A stretch of DNA of 64,000 nt from CAUZIZ01 sp965218775 (GCA_965218775.1 CBDCLS010000005.1:1984001-2048000); one strand, 5' to 3'; counted from the stretch's first letter, positions 27,263-40,480 are shown. The notes: a model not told the origin generated them from the letters alone. Made by a program: numbers and translations.

Positions 27263-27384
27263 TGGGCTCCAGGCCCTTTGAAATTGTTCCCGGCTGAGAA
27301 GAGAGAAGACACCAGAGAGAGCGGGAGAAACGACTCTGTCGTCGATCTCGTAGCGCTCCGCCACCTTGAGATGGGAAGGGTCGG

Positions 27385-28686
27385 ATGGTTGAAAGTCGAC
27401 GTGAGTTCCTGAAGCAAGCGGGTGCTGTTGTTGCAACCGGCATGTCCTCGACTTTCGGGGCTCCGATTGCATCCTTCTCGAAAGCCGGTGCAGCCAGCCA
27501 GCAGCAGGCCTCGGGAGATTTCGAGATCAGGGACATCACCTGGGAAATGGGTCCTCCGATGCCCTGGCCGACCAAAGGTCAGGCCCAGGCTGCGATCGGC
27601 GACGCGATTCTGGCGGCCGGCTCCCCCGGATATCCTGGATGGGTACCGAAAGACCCCGTCGGACGGCTGAACCAGTTGCGCGATCGGGGTAGTCACAACA
27701 GCGCCTGGCGGCTGGACACCCGCAGCATGAAATTCGAGATCCTACCCGAGATGCCAGTAGGCATCAAGTGGCCACAGGGAGTTGCGGTAGGTGAGGATTT
27801 CTACGTCTTGACGGGATGGGTCATCTGGCCCAAGGATCAGAACGACCCCTCCAGCAACCGGATGTTTCGCCTCTCGAAGCGGTCAGGCAGTTGGCGCTGG
27901 AAGGAACTGCCAGGCCTTGACATCGGCCGATTCAGTCCGGGTCGGGGAGCAACGGTGGTGGGTAGTACGATCGTCGTTTTGGGAGGGCAGGCCTCCTTTG
28001 GCCAGCCGCGAAGACCTCCCTTCTCGGGAGACCACCCGGGCGTGTACGTCAACGCGGTCGAAGCCTTCGACACCTCGTCTCCGGAGAGCGGCTGGACGCA
28101 TCTACCTCCCTTTCCTTCGATGGCGCGCACCTCGATGGCGACGACGGCGATAGGTCAGAACATCTATATCTTCGGTGGCATATATATCAACTATGCAGAG
28201 CACCACTCTGGCCCGCTAGGTCCCCATATCAGGGGCTGTGGAGATGCCTATGTCTTCAACCTGGAAACGAAACAGTGGAGAAGACTGCCCGATGTACCGC
28301 GGCCGGTATATGGTTGGGATGCCGCACCCTACAAGGATCGCTACATCATTATCACCGGCGGCATCAAGGACTACCCGGTTGAACATGCCTACCAGTACAA
28401 GGACCAGATCTCTGAAGTGCGTTCGCCCAACTTCGACGTCCTGGTGTTCGATACGCTTACGGAGTCCTATCGGGCATTACCCAGCCAGATCCCCCCTTAT
28501 CAGGCTCCACCAGAGCGCCACCAGCAGCTCCGCGAGAGCAAGGGCTTTGACTTCTCAAAAGGGGTGTACCGCCTGAGCGCAGAGTTGACCCGGGTGGGCA
28601 ACAAACTCTACCTCTGTGGAGGTGAGGTGGTCAGCCCTCACAACGTGACCGACGAGATCGCGATCGGCACCATTCAGGAACGGTAG
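27385..28686 (+). CDS. Tat-exported Kelch-repeat beta-propeller protein
   Basis: The 433-residue protein begins SRREFLKQAGAVVATG, a twin-arginine leader. Kelch-type blades are visible as paired Gly and Trp motifs: GSTIVVLGGQ, GQNIYIFGGIYI, KDRYIIITGG and NKLYLCGGE, about 50-70 residues apart, with Trp of the type ETKQWRRLPDVP between them. Proteins like this resemble the sialate mutarotase NanM group, although no specific activity can be claimed. It lies alone between the C45 amidase and the convergent vapC gene. Confidence 0.82.
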   Translation: MVESRREFLKQAGAVVATGMSSTFGAPIASFSKAGAASQQQASGDFEIRDITWEMGPPMPWPTKGQAQAAIGDAILAAGSPGYPGWVPKDPVGRLNQLRDRGSHNSAWRLDTRSMKFEILPEMPVGIKWPQGVAVGEDFYVLTGWVIWPKDQNDPSSNRMFRLSKRSGSWRWKELPGLDIGRFSPGRGATVVGSTIVVLGGQASFGQPRRPPFSGDHPGVYVNAVEAFDTSSPESGWTHLPPFPSMARTSMATTAIGQNIYIFGGIYINYAEHHSGPLGPHIRGCGDAYVFNLETKQWRRLPDVPRPVYGWDAAPYKDRYIIITGGIKDYPVEHAYQYKDQISEVRSPNFDVLVFDTLTESYRALPSQIPPYQAPPERHQQLRESKGFDFSKGVYRLSAELTRVGNKLYLCGGEVVSPHNVTDEIAIGTIQER

Positions 28687-28744
28687 CGGAACCTCTCCAA
28701 CAACGCCGGTAAGGATAGACTCTCCAAGCCGACCAGTTCGGCGT

Positions 28745-29158
28745 TCATTCGCCGTTGCGCCAGTTTTGAAGCTCGAGCCCTCGAATCCTGTTCATGTGAG
28801 TGAGGTTGTCCGTTACCAGGGTGGCCTCGAGAGCCACGGCGTGGGCAGCCACCGCGACATCGAAGTCCTCGAGTCTTTTCCCTTGGCTCTCCAGTTGGGC
28901 CTTGATTCGTCCAAATGCTCGGCTTACCTCGTCTGTCCACGGAGCGCGAACCAGTTCCCCCAAGAACAGGTCAAATCGTGTTCTGAGCCGCTTCCTTCTG
29001 GCAGATGGTGAGAGTCTCTTGAGGCCGTATTCGACTTCAGCGATTACCGGCTGCGGCAGCAAGACATCCATTCTGCTGTGCGAAGAAAGGCTTCGGACCA
29101 CGCTCGGGTCACCCCGCATTAGGAAAGAGAGTGTATTGGTATCGAGAATGTACTTCAC
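28745..29158 (-). CDS. vapC: VapC-type PIN-domain toxin (second module)
   Basis: The 137-residue protein has all PIN acidic positions: YILDTNTLS, VIAEVEYGL, LEDFDVAVAAHA and VTDNLTHM. It is closer to the MazE/VapB-paired VapC of proteobacteria than to the first VapC in the window. Start overlaps the stop of the antitoxin by 4 bases. The frame is intact. Confidence 0.9.
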   Translation of the reverse strand: MKYILDTNTLSFLMRGDPSVVRSLSSHSRMDVLLPQPVIAEVEYGLKRLSPSARRKRLRTRFDLFLGELVRAPWTDEVSRAFGRIKAQLESQGKRLEDFDVAVAAHAVALEATLVTDNLTHMNRIRGLELQNWRNGE

Positions 29159-29409
29159 AGCTTCGGAGGCATCTTGCTGGACCGACGCGATGAAATGATC
29201 TGGAGCAACTCCTCGACCTCCTCATGGGATGCCGTGTCGTCAGCTGCGGATCGGAGTGCGTCGAGAAACTCTGAGCTCCACGCCATATCGTGTTCGATGG
29301 CTGTGGTAAGTGTTCGAATGATGAATCGATTCCTGCTGATCCCTAGATCTCGCGCTCGTCGATCCACGGACTCAAGCAGATCTGGAGGAAGATGCACAGT
29401 CGTTACCAT
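29155..29409 (-). CDS. vapB: Ribbon-helix-helix antitoxin (second module)
   Basis: The 84-residue protein starts VTTVHLPPDLLESVDRRARDLGISRNRFIIRTL, a ribbon-helix-helix DNA-binding domain, followed by an acidic tail (DDTASHEEVEELLQ) that should bind the toxin. The AT-rich tract just upstream (29410-29440) is the likely promoter and operator. Confidence 0.85.
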   Translation of the reverse strand: MVTTVHLPPDLLESVDRRARDLGISRNRFIIRTLTTAIEHDMAWSSEFLDALRSAADDTASHEEVEELLQIISSRRSSKMPPKL

Positions 29410-31152
29410 CTAATTAGAATAGGAATATATTCGGTGTTACGTCAAGGACTTATTCTTCATGAGCAGATCCCCGCTGCGGCGCCCGCATGGACTCCGTTCG
29501 TATCCCCGTCGAGCACCGTCGAAACCCAAGGGCTTCGGGCAGGCATGAAGTTGTGTGCGCGCCCATGGGAGGACTAGAATAAGGGGCGGTACCCTAATGA
29601 GGAACCGTTCCGCCAGAGTCTGGTTTCGTTCGGCATCGCTTGGCGTATCCGTGCCGAGGCTTATCACCTGGTTTCTGCTGCCTGCCTTGTCCTTGTCACC
29701 GCTGTTTGGCACACCGGCTTCCGAAGACTCAAAGGTCGACTTCCAGCGGCAGATTCGTCCGCTGCTCTCCGATGCCTGTTTCCAGTGTCATGGCCCGGAC
29801 GCGAAAACCCGTGTGGCCGGACTCAGACTCGACCTCCGAGAAGCTCTTTTCCAATCGCAAGCCTCTGGTGTTCCCATCGTGCCGGGAGATCCAGAGCGAA
29901 GCCTGATCTACCAGCGAATCACCCATGAGGATGTGACGCGCCGCATGCCCCCGAAATACGCTCACAAAGAACTGAGCAGTAAGCAGATCGACCTGATTCG
30001 CCGCTGGATCCAACAGGGTGCCGTCTGGCAGCAGCATTGGTCGTTTGTTCCGCCGCAGCGGCCGACGCTTCCCCAGGTAAACGACTCGTCCTGGCCGAAG
30101 TACGGAATGGATTATTTCGTTCTGCGGAGGCTCGAAGAGAAGGGTCTGGCGCCGTCGGCAGCTGCAGAAAGGAGCCGCATCCTTCGTCGGGTGACCCTGG
30201 ACCTGACCGGGCTACCACCCATCTTGGAAGAGCTAGATGCCTTCCTCTCCGACAAATCCCCCGACGCTTACGAAAAAGTCGTCGACCGGCTGCTGGCATC
30301 CCCCCGGTATGGGGAACGAATGGCGGTAGTCTGGCTGGACCTTGCCCGGTACGCGGACACCGATGGGTACCAGGACGACGAGCCCCGGATCATGTGGCGC
30401 TGGCGAGACTGGCTGATCAACGCTCTCAACCACAACCTCCCCTTCGATCAATTTACCGTCGAGCAGCTGGCCGGGGATCTGATTCCCGAGGCTCGACCCG
30501 ATCAACAACTGGCAACCGGCTTCCTTCGAAACAACCGGGTCAATGGAGAAGGCGGGTCCATAGCCGATGAATTCCAGGTCGAATACACCGCCGATCGTAT
30601 CAACACCGTCGCCACCACCTGGCTGGGCCTTACGGTCGCTTGCGCACGCTGTCACGACCACAAATATGACCCCATCTCCCAACGGGAGTTCTATCGTCTC
30701 TATGCCTTTTTCAATAACGTTTCCGAACCCGGTACCTACCGGAGGTCGGCCTCGCCCACCATCAAAGTACCGAGGCGCGGAGTTCAGCGCAGACTGGATC
30801 AAATCGATCAGGCGCTGAGAGAACTCGATGAAAGATCGGCCGCCTATATCGCACTCGAAAAGAAGAAGCAGCGGCTGATCAAACAAGCCCCCGAGACGAT
30901 GATCATGCGGGACGATCAGGCTCGGGAAACATTCGTCCTGGGACGCGGCCAATACGATAACCCGGGTGAAAAAGTGACGCCGGGCGTCCCGGCGATCATG
31001 CCCCCTTTGCCTCCGGGAATGCCCGCCAATCGTCTGGCTCTAGCCAAATGGCTGGTCCACCCATCCCATCCTCTCACGGCTCGGGTAACGGTGAACCGGT
31101 TGTGGCAATTGCACTTTGGGGCAGGACTGGTTCGAACCGCCGAGGATTTCGG

Positions 31153-32491
31153 AGTAGCGTAACTTCTTTTCTGTAAATTCTGGTCAGGCCTGGGTCGGAA
31201 AGACAGAGGTCTGGGACAGGATTCTCCAAAAACAGAAACGTCTATCTGGCAAGGAGAATCAAATGAACCCAGACCTGGAAAAGAGAGTACCACGGGAGAT
31301 CCTGGCGGAGTTGATCGAGGAAGGAACAGAAGCCTTTCGAGGAATCCTGGAGAAGCTGTTCAACGTGGCCATGCAGTTGGAAAGAAGCGAGTTTCTGGGA
31401 GCGGAAGCGTACGAGAGAACAGCCAGTCGGCGAGGCTATCGAAACGGATTCAAAGGCAAGCGGATTCAGACTCGAGTGGGAGAGCTGCACTTGGAGATTC
31501 CACAGGTGCGTGGGTTGAGGTTTTATCCCAAGTCGCTGGAGAGGGGTTGCCGTTCGGAGAAGGCCCTGAAGCTGGCCATTGCCGAGATGTATGTGATGGG
31601 AGTCTCGACGAGGAAAGTCACCGAGATCACGGAGCAGCTGTGTGGGTTGGAGATCTCGGCCACCCAGGTCTCGAGAGTGGCCGGGATGCTGGACGAAGAG
31701 CTGGAAGAGTTTCGAAGCCGGGAGCTGGGAGAGTATCCGATCGTGTATCTGGATGCCCACTACGAGAAGGTTCGAAGAGGCGGCAGGGTGCAGGACGTGG
31801 CCATCCTGAAAGCCATAGGAGTCAATCGTTTCGGAACGCGGGAGGTGTTGGGTCTGAGCACCAGGATCAGTGAAGCGGAGGTGCATTGGCGAGGGTTTCT
31901 GGGAGATCTGCACAAGCGTGGACTGAGAGGGGTCGAGCTGTTTGTCAGTGACGATCACGAAGGACTGAAGGCGGCCAGGCGGGCAGTTTATCCGTCGGTG
32001 CCCTGGAACCGTTGTCAGTTTCACCTGAGTAAAAACGCCCAACAATATGCTCGCCGCAAAGAGGACAAGCCCCGCATCGCCCAGGCCATGCGGGACATTT
32101 TCGATGCCCCGTCTCGAGAAGATGCCGAGGAGCTCAAGGGTAAAGTCGTCAAGAAGTTCGAAAAGATTGCACCGGAGTTCGTGAGCTGGCTGGAAGAGAA
32201 CGTGGATGAAGGGCTGACAGTGTTTGATTTTCCGAGGAGCTGGTGGCGAAGGATCCGAACCATCAACGGACTGGAGAGACTGCACCGGGAGATCCGGAGA
32301 CGAACCCGGGTGGTGGGAATCTTTCCCCACGAAGCGTCGGCGCTGCGGCTCATCTCGGCTGTGCTTGCAGAGATACACGAGGAGTGGTTAACCGGCCGGC
32401 AATACCTGAACCTGGCCGGCTGGAAAACACAAGTGGAGCAATTCTTCCCTACAGGCCCTAAAGAAAATTACAGAAAAACGGTTGCTTAACC
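31153..32491 (+). mobile_element. IS256-family insertion sequence
   Basis: The element is flanked by the direct repeat GATTTCGG at 31145-31152 and 32492-32499, an 8-bp duplication as expected for IS256. Its ends are imperfect inverted repeats sharing TTTTCTGTAA, seen at about 31167-31176 and, inverted, at about 32467-32476. It contains one transposase gene that reads in the same direction as the host gene. Clean ends and intact transposase suggest recent insertion. Confidence 0.92.
31263..32489 (+). CDS. IS256-family transposase
   Basis: The 408-residue protein is a mutator-type DDE transposase: YERTASRRGYRNGFKGKRIQTRVGELHLEIPQVR in the N-terminal part, first catalytic Asp in VYLDAHYEKVR, second in VSDDHEGLKAARR, followed by PWNRCQFHLSKN, and the Glu in the helix ERLHREIRRRTRVVGIFP. 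All family landmarks are in place. Confidence 0.95.
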   Translation: MNPDLEKRVPREILAELIEEGTEAFRGILEKLFNVAMQLERSEFLGAEAYERTASRRGYRNGFKGKRIQTRVGELHLEIPQVRGLRFYPKSLERGCRSEKALKLAIAEMYVMGVSTRKVTEITEQLCGLEISATQVSRVAGMLDEELEEFRSRELGEYPIVYLDAHYEKVRRGGRVQDVAILKAIGVNRFGTREVLGLSTRISEAEVHWRGFLGDLHKRGLRGVELFVSDDHEGLKAARRAVYPSVPWNRCQFHLSKNAQQYARRKEDKPRIAQAMRDIFDAPSREDAEELKGKVVKKFEKIAPEFVSWLEENVDEGLTVFDFPRSWWRRIRTINGLERLHREIRRRTRVVGIFPHEASALRLISAVLAEIHEEWLTGRQYLNLAGWKTQVEQFFPTGPKENYRKTVA

Positions 32492-33327
32492 GATTTCGGG
32501 GCGCAGGGAGAACCGCCCACGCATCCCTCTCTGCTGGACTGGCTGGCAACCCAACTGATTCGGCTGGAGTGGGACGTCAAGGCCTTCCAACGCATGATCG
32601 TGACCAGCTCAACCTACCGCCAATCGTCAAAGATCACACCGTCCCTACTCCAGACAGACCCCGAGAACCGACTGTTGGCCCGCGGTCCCAGGATGCGGCT
32701 GCCGGCTGAGATGATCCGAGATCAAGCTCTGGCCGTGAGCGGCCTCCTGGTGGAGTCAATCGGCGGACCCTCGGTGAAACCGTATCAACCAGCGGGTCTG
32801 TGGAACGAAATCGCAGGAGGTGCAACCAGCGCCTACAAGGGGGGCTACCAGGAAGATCGCGGCATCAGCCTCTATCGGCGCAGTCTGTACACGTTCTGGC
32901 GAAGGACCATCCACCCTCCCGGCATGGAAGTCTTTGATGCTCCCAGTCGTGAGACCTGTACGGTTCGCCGTGAGCGGACCAATACGCCGCTGCAGGCCCT
33001 GGCCTTGATGAATGACCTGACCTACGTAGAAGCAGCACGGGCTCTCGGTCGGCGATTGATCCTGGAAGGCGGCAACACTGATGACGATCGCGTCGCCTTC
33101 GGTTTTCGACTGGTTACCGCGAGACCACCCACATCACCGGAGCTCGAGGTCCTGAGACGGGGCTTACAGCGCCATCGAACGACTTATGAAAGTGACGTTG
33201 AGGCCGCCAGAAAGCTGATCCAGGTTGGCCACTCGGAACCGGATCCCGAGATCGACGCCACCGAACTGGCCGCATATGCCGCTTTGGCAAACGGACTCCT
33301 GAACCTGGACGAAACGATCACCAAGGA

Positions 33328-34818
33328 ATGACCGGGAATTTATGGGGATCTGACGCTCAGATGCATCCACTAAAAAAATCCCAGCAGCTGCTCACCCGCC
33401 GCCACTTCTTTCAGCAGTCCGGGGTGGGAATTGGTGGGGCCGCTCTCACCTCGTTGTTGACCGAGGATCTGCCTGCCGGCTCACTGCTGCATTCCGGCGA
33501 AGCTCTCCAGCCTGCAGATGTGCCACACTTTGCGCCTCGGGCAAGACGTGTAATCTACCTGTGCCAGGCCGGAGGGCCTTCGCAGATGGACCTGTTCGAC
33601 CATAAGCCTGGGCTTCGGGAACTGTTCGATACCGAACTTCCCGACTCAGTGCGCCGAGGGCAGCGATTGACCACCATGACATCGGCCCAGGAGAATTTTC
33701 CGGTGGTCCCCTCGATCTTCAAGTTCCGTCGGCATGGGGAAAGTGAAATCTGGGTCAGTGAGCTGATGCCTCATACGGCCGACATCGTCGATCGACTTTG
33801 TCTGATCAAGTCGATGCATACCGAAGCAATCAACCACGATCCAGCAATTACCATGATGCAGACCGGCTCCGAGCGTGCAGGGCGGCCGAGCATGGGTGCC
33901 TGGCTTTCGTACGGATTGGGGACGGCGAACCAGGACCTGCCCACCTTCGTGGTAATGACCTCTAATTCGAAGCAGGGCTCCCAACCTCTGTACAAGCGAT
34001 TGTGGGGAAGTGGGTTCTTGCCGACGCGGCACCAGGGAGTGAGATTTCGCGGCGTCGGTGACCCCGTCTTATACCTCTCCAACCCACCGGGTATGAGCCA
34101 AGACACACGGCGGCACATATTGGATGACATCGCTCGGTTGAATGAGCTCAAGCAGTCGGAGTTCGGCGACCCCGAGATCACGACCAGGATCGCCCAGTAC
34201 GAGCTCGCCTTCAGGATGCAAACCTCGGTCCCGGAGCTGACGGATACGTCTCGTGAACCGGAGCATATCTTCCGTTTGTACGGAGAGGATGCCCGGCAGC
34301 GGGGCACCTATGCCTCTCACTGTCTGATGGCCAGGAGGCTCGTGGAAAGAGGCGTGCGCTTCGTTCAACTGTTTCATCGCGGCTGGGATCAGCACAAAGA
34401 CCTCCCGGGGGACCTGCGAGTCCAATGTCAGTCAACCGATCGGGCGACGGCCGCACTGATTCTCGATCTAGAGCAGCGAGGGCTGCTTGATGAGACCCTG
34501 ATCGTCTGGGGTGGGGAATTCGGGCGCACCACCTACTGCCAGGGCGAACTGACAAATGACAACTACGGACGAGATCACCATCCCCGCTGCTTCACCGTCT
34601 GGTTGGCCGGGGGAGGGGTGTCCGCTGGCTTGAGCTACGGCGAAACCGATGACTTCAGCTATAACATCGTGAAGGATCCAGTGCACGTGCACGACCTGAA
34701 TGCGACCATCCTGCATTGCCTGGGAATTGACCACCGGCGACTGACCTTCAAGTTTCAAGGTCGCAACCACCGCTTGACCGATGTCCACGGAACAGTCGTC
34801 AAGCCTCTGTTGGGCTGA
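33328..34818 (+). CDS. Tat-exported DUF1501 protein (partner of the interrupted cytochrome)
   Basis: The start ATG overlaps the stop of the upstream gene (ATGA), and an in-frame ATG lies at 33361. LTRRHFFQQSGVGIGGAALTSLL is a twin-arginine leader. The alkaline-phosphatase-like DUF1501 core shows YLCQAGGPSQMDLFDHKPGL, INHDPAITMMQTG, WGGEFGRTTYCQG and GRDHHPRCFTVWLAGGG. The conserved Asp/His residues suggest a metal site as in sulfatases. Such proteins nearly always follow DUF1549/DUF1553 genes. Function is unknown. The upstream IS insertion may be polar on it. Confidence 0.9.
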   Translation: MTGNLWGSDAQMHPLKKSQQLLTRRHFFQQSGVGIGGAALTSLLTEDLPAGSLLHSGEALQPADVPHFAPRARRVIYLCQAGGPSQMDLFDHKPGLRELFDTELPDSVRRGQRLTTMTSAQENFPVVPSIFKFRRHGESEIWVSELMPHTADIVDRLCLIKSMHTEAINHDPAITMMQTGSERAGRPSMGAWLSYGLGTANQDLPTFVVMTSNSKQGSQPLYKRLWGSGFLPTRHQGVRFRGVGDPVLYLSNPPGMSQDTRRHILDDIARLNELKQSEFGDPEITTRIAQYELAFRMQTSVPELTDTSREPEHIFRLYGEDARQRGTYASHCLMARRLVERGVRFVQLFHRGWDQHKDLPGDLRVQCQSTDRATAALILDLEQRGLLDETLIVWGGEFGRTTYCQGELTNDNYGRDHHPRCFTVWLAGGGVSAGLSYGETDDFSYNIVKDPVHVHDLNATILHCLGIDHRRLTFKFQGRNHRLTDVHGTVVKPLLG

Positions 34819-34863
34819 TTCGATCGGACCAATCACTGTGGGAGATGCCTAGAACGTGATAAA

Positions 34864-37470
<2,607 letters not shown>

Positions 37471-37473
37471 AGC

Positions 37474-38931
37474 ATGAACCTGGAAGAGTTCCGCAGGCTT
37501 CAGAACCGACGCGCCTTTCTTCAGAGGTGCGCAGGGGGCTTCGGCTCCACTGTCCTGGCCCACCTCCTGGCATCAGAGGGTCTGACGGCGGGCAGCGCTG
37601 CCAGGGCTGGCATACCCAACCCCCTGGCTCCTAAGGCTCCCCAGTTCCCTGCCACTGCCAAGCGGGTGATCTTTCTCTACATGACCGGAGGCCCCAGCCA
37701 GATCGATCTCTTCGATCCCAAGCCGGCACTGCAGAAATGGGACGGCCAGCAGGTTCCCGAATCCATGAAAGCAGGCCTGAAGCTGGCCTTCCTGAAGCCC
37801 TCGGCTACCCTGATGGCGAGCCCCAGGAAGTTCCAGCCCTACGGCGAGTGCGGGACCGAGTTCTCGGACTACCTGCCCCAGACGGCCTCCCACGCAGACG
37901 ACATCTGCCTGATCCGTTCCTTGCAGACCGACGCCATCAACCACGATCCCGGCGAACTGATGATGACCACCGGGAGCACCATCCTGGGTCGTCCCACGAT
38001 CGGCTCCTGGGTCAGCTACGGCCTGGGAAGCGAATCGGCGGACTTGCCCGCTTATGTTGTCCTAAATTCGGGTAAGATGCCCAGCGCCGGTGCCAACAAC
38101 TGGTCCAGCGGCTTTCTCCCTTCGCTCTACCAGGGGACTCCTTTCCGCAGCAGCGGAGACCCGATCCTCTACCTCTCCAATCCTCCCAGCGTCAACCGGA
38201 AGATCCAGCGGGTGCAGTTGGACGCCCTCCGCCAGCTCAACGAAAAGCGTTACGCGGAAAAGGGGGATGAGGAGATCGCCTCCAGAATCGCCGCCTACGA
38301 ACTGGCCTTTCGCATGCAGATGTCGGCACCGGAGCTGCTGGATTTCTCTCAGGAACCGGCAAGTCTCCTGGAATCCTACGGAATCAACCGGGAAGGGGAG
38401 CGGGCCAAGTCCTATGCCACCAACTGTCTGCTCGCCAGACGGCTAATCGAGCGGGGTGTGCGCTTCGTCTCGCTGATCCACGCCAACTGGGACTTTCACT
38501 ACGAGATCGAAAAGAGGCTCGGGGAATACTGCCACGATACGGATCAGCCCACGGCCGCACTGCTCCAGGATTTGAAACAGCGGGGCCTACTGGACGATAC
38601 ACTGGTGCTCTGGGGTGGGGAGTTCGGACGCACCCCCATGGGTGAGCCCGAGGTCCATGAGACCGGACAGCCCGGACGGGACCACCACGCCAACTGCTTC
38701 AGTATGTGGCTGGCGGGTGGAGGCATTCAAGGAGGACAGGTGGTAGGCCGCTCAGACGAATTAGGCTTGAACCCGGTCGAGGATCCCATGCATGTCCACG
38801 ACCTCCAGGCCACTCTCCTCCACACCCTGGGCCTGAATCACACCGATCTCACCTATCGTCACATGGGTCGGGATTTCCGATTGACGGACGTGGGCGGGAA
38901 CGTTGTGAAGAAGCTGCTTCGCTCCGCCTGA
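37474..38931 (+). CDS. DUF1501 protein (second copy)
   Basis: The gene follows the cytochrome by 3 bases. The 485-residue protein carries FLQRCAGGFGSTVLAHLL as export leader, FLYMTGGPSQIDLFDPKP, INHDPGELMMTTGS, WGGEFGRTPMGEPE and GRDHHANCFSMWLAGGG, the conserved DUF1501 elements. It is the paralogue of 33328-34818, so the pair DUF1549/1553 plus DUF1501 is duplicated in tandem. Confidence 0.92.
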   Translation: MNLEEFRRLQNRRAFLQRCAGGFGSTVLAHLLASEGLTAGSAARAGIPNPLAPKAPQFPATAKRVIFLYMTGGPSQIDLFDPKPALQKWDGQQVPESMKAGLKLAFLKPSATLMASPRKFQPYGECGTEFSDYLPQTASHADDICLIRSLQTDAINHDPGELMMTTGSTILGRPTIGSWVSYGLGSESADLPAYVVLNSGKMPSAGANNWSSGFLPSLYQGTPFRSSGDPILYLSNPPSVNRKIQRVQLDALRQLNEKRYAEKGDEEIASRIAAYELAFRMQMSAPELLDFSQEPASLLESYGINREGERAKSYATNCLLARRLIERGVRFVSLIHANWDFHYEIEKRLGEYCHDTDQPTAALLQDLKQRGLLDDTLVLWGGEFGRTPMGEPEVHETGQPGRDHHANCFSMWLAGGGIQGGQVVGRSDELGLNPVEDPMHVHDLQATLLHTLGLNHTDLTYRHMGRDFRLTDVGGNVVKKLLRSA

Positions 38932-39025
38932 CTCTTCAGCTTGTGCAGCCGCTGGTTCTCGGTCTCCCCCGTTGCCGACGTTTTCTAAATAGAGTAATAA
39001 CAGAGTCTCCAAACCTAGTTGACTA

Positions 39026-40480
39026 GTGGGGACCAACCAGATGCCTGAGCCCAGTCCCGAGCTTCCGAATCTCAAGAGAACCGCCCTAAGCTTCTTTTCT
39101 CGACGTCAGCTGCTGAAAAGGACGCTCCTAGCAGCGGGGATTCCACTCCTTAATTCCCACCCCATCGAAGCCGGTCCCGTCATCTCGACCGGCCTTGACC
39201 CAATTTTTCTCGAAAAACTTCGAAACTGTCTTCCTGAGGAGACTCTCTTTTTTCACGCCGGAATCAGTTTTGGGAGCATGAGGGAACTACCCGGTGGCGA
39301 CCTGCTACACCTCTCCACCCAGCGGAGAGAGAGCACCCTCTCTCGAGATGGGGGAAGAACTTGGAATTCGCCTCGCCCCCTGGTGAACTCTTCGGGAGAA
39401 CCGATCAAGGGCAAGGGTGCACCCGACGGAGGCAACCCTAGCCTCCTCCAGCTCAAGTCGGGCGGCCTGGGACTGGTCTATTCAAAGCAGACTGCCGAGC
39501 CCAACTACAACCACACGGTTTGGTTTTCCCGATCGGACGATGACGCTGCCTCCTGGTCCCCTCCCCGGAAGATATCCGAGCCCTCAAACAACGCCTGGAA
39601 ATTCCACAACTCCGCGATCGTCACCAGCCGCGGCCGGATCGTCGTCCCTGTCTTCACCCTGGTAGGCAAATCGCTAAAGGAAAGAGGTCGGGCTCTCTTC
39701 GGCGATGGACCGGCTCTGATTGGGCACCACGGATGGGAGGAGTTCTTTACCTACTGCTGGGTCTACTACTCAGACGACGAAGGCAAGACCTGGAAAACCA
39801 ACAGCGGCAAAGGAGTCTGGGCTGCTGGGGGTGAGCTGTTCGCGACCGTCGACCACAGCAGCGGCGGCCACTATCAAACCAACGAACCCTCAGTGGTGGA
39901 GGTGGCTCCCGACCGCCTCTTGATGCTGCTCCGGACTCCCCTGGGACGGCTCTACCAGTCCTGGTCCGAGGACGACGGGACCAGCTGGAGTCGGCCCGAA
40001 CCTTCCCCAGTAGCATCGGCACTGGCGCCTCCTGCCGTGGAGCGGATTCCCGGTACTCAAGAGCTGCTGTTGGTCTGGAATCAGTCTTCAGCAGAGGAAA
40101 TCCGACAGGGGCTGCAGCGCCATCGTCTCTCCTCAGCCATCAGCAGAGATGGCGGGGCCAGCTGGGAGTCGCGCCCCAACGTCTTCTCCACCTTTCAGAA
40201 GGCCGAGGATCGGATCCGCATAGAGCCTCCGCCGATTCGCTTCTATCGGGCTCGGGAAAGGGCGAGCCGTTTGACGCCCAACGATCTGGAGGGGACCTAC
40301 CCCTCCATTGCTTTTTGGAAGGATACGGTCCTGGTGTCTTTCATGTGCCGGGAGCGCTCTTACTACAGCCTGGACTCGGAGGGACGGACGGGATACGACC
40401 TCCCCCCGGGCCAACGGGGAACCTCAACCCACGTCTGTGTCAGCCTTCCTCTCTCCCAGTTTCGGGCAGGCAGTGCGTGA
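39026..40480 (+). CDS. Tat-exported sialidase-like (BNR) protein
   Basis: The 484-residue protein starts with FFSRRQLLKRTLLAAGIPLL, a Tat leader. Several Asp boxes are visible: LSRDGGRTWNS, RSDDDAASWSP, YSDDEGKTWKT, WSEDDGTSWSRP and ISRDGGASWES, enough for a six-bladed propeller. It is 95 bases downstream of the DUF1501 gene and may share its transcript. True sialidase activity is not certain. Confidence 0.82.
   Translation: MGTNQMPEPSPELPNLKRTALSFFSRRQLLKRTLLAAGIPLLNSHPIEAGPVISTGLDPIFLEKLRNCLPEETLFFHAGISFGSMRELPGGDLLHLSTQRRESTLSRDGGRTWNSPRPLVNSSGEPIKGKGAPDGGNPSLLQLKSGGLGLVYSKQTAEPNYNHTVWFSRSDDDAASWSPPRKISEPSNNAWKFHNSAIVTSRGRIVVPVFTLVGKSLKERGRALFGDGPALIGHHGWEEFFTYCWVYYSDDEGKTWKTNSGKGVWAAGGELFATVDHSSGGHYQTNEPSVVEVAPDRLLMLLRTPLGRLYQSWSEDDGTSWSRPEPSPVASALAPPAVERIPGTQELLLVWNQSSAEEIRQGLQRHRLSSAISRDGGASWESRPNVFSTFQKAEDRIRIEPPPIRFYRARERASRLTPNDLEGTYPSIAFWKDTVLVSFMCRERSYYSLDSEGRTGYDLPPGQRGTSTHVCVSLPLSQFRAGSA

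Larger units (their letters stand above)
29597..33331 (+). pseudogene. PSCyt1/DUF1549/DUF1553 exported cytochrome gene split by an IS256-family element
   Basis: The 5' part (29597-31152) encodes a leader, a Planctomycete cytochrome site CFQCH at residues 61-65, the DUF1549 domain with TVACARCHDHKYDP and the start of DUF1553 (LTARVTVNRLWQLHFG). It ends at RTAEDFG, where an insertion adds VA-stop. The 3' part (32500-33331) restarts exactly at GAQGEPPTHPSLLDWLA and runs to the normal C-terminus (LLNLDETITKE). Joining 31152 to 32500 keeps frame and gives a full-length protein. ATG at 29597 is preferred over 29555 because AGGGGCGG lies before it. Its partner DUF1501 gene overlaps the 3' end. Confidence 0.92.

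Noticed and set aside
31120..31140. GGTTCGAACC, reminiscent of a tRNA T-arm
   Set aside because: It lies inside the DUF1553 coding sequence and no acceptor or anticodon arms can be folded around it.
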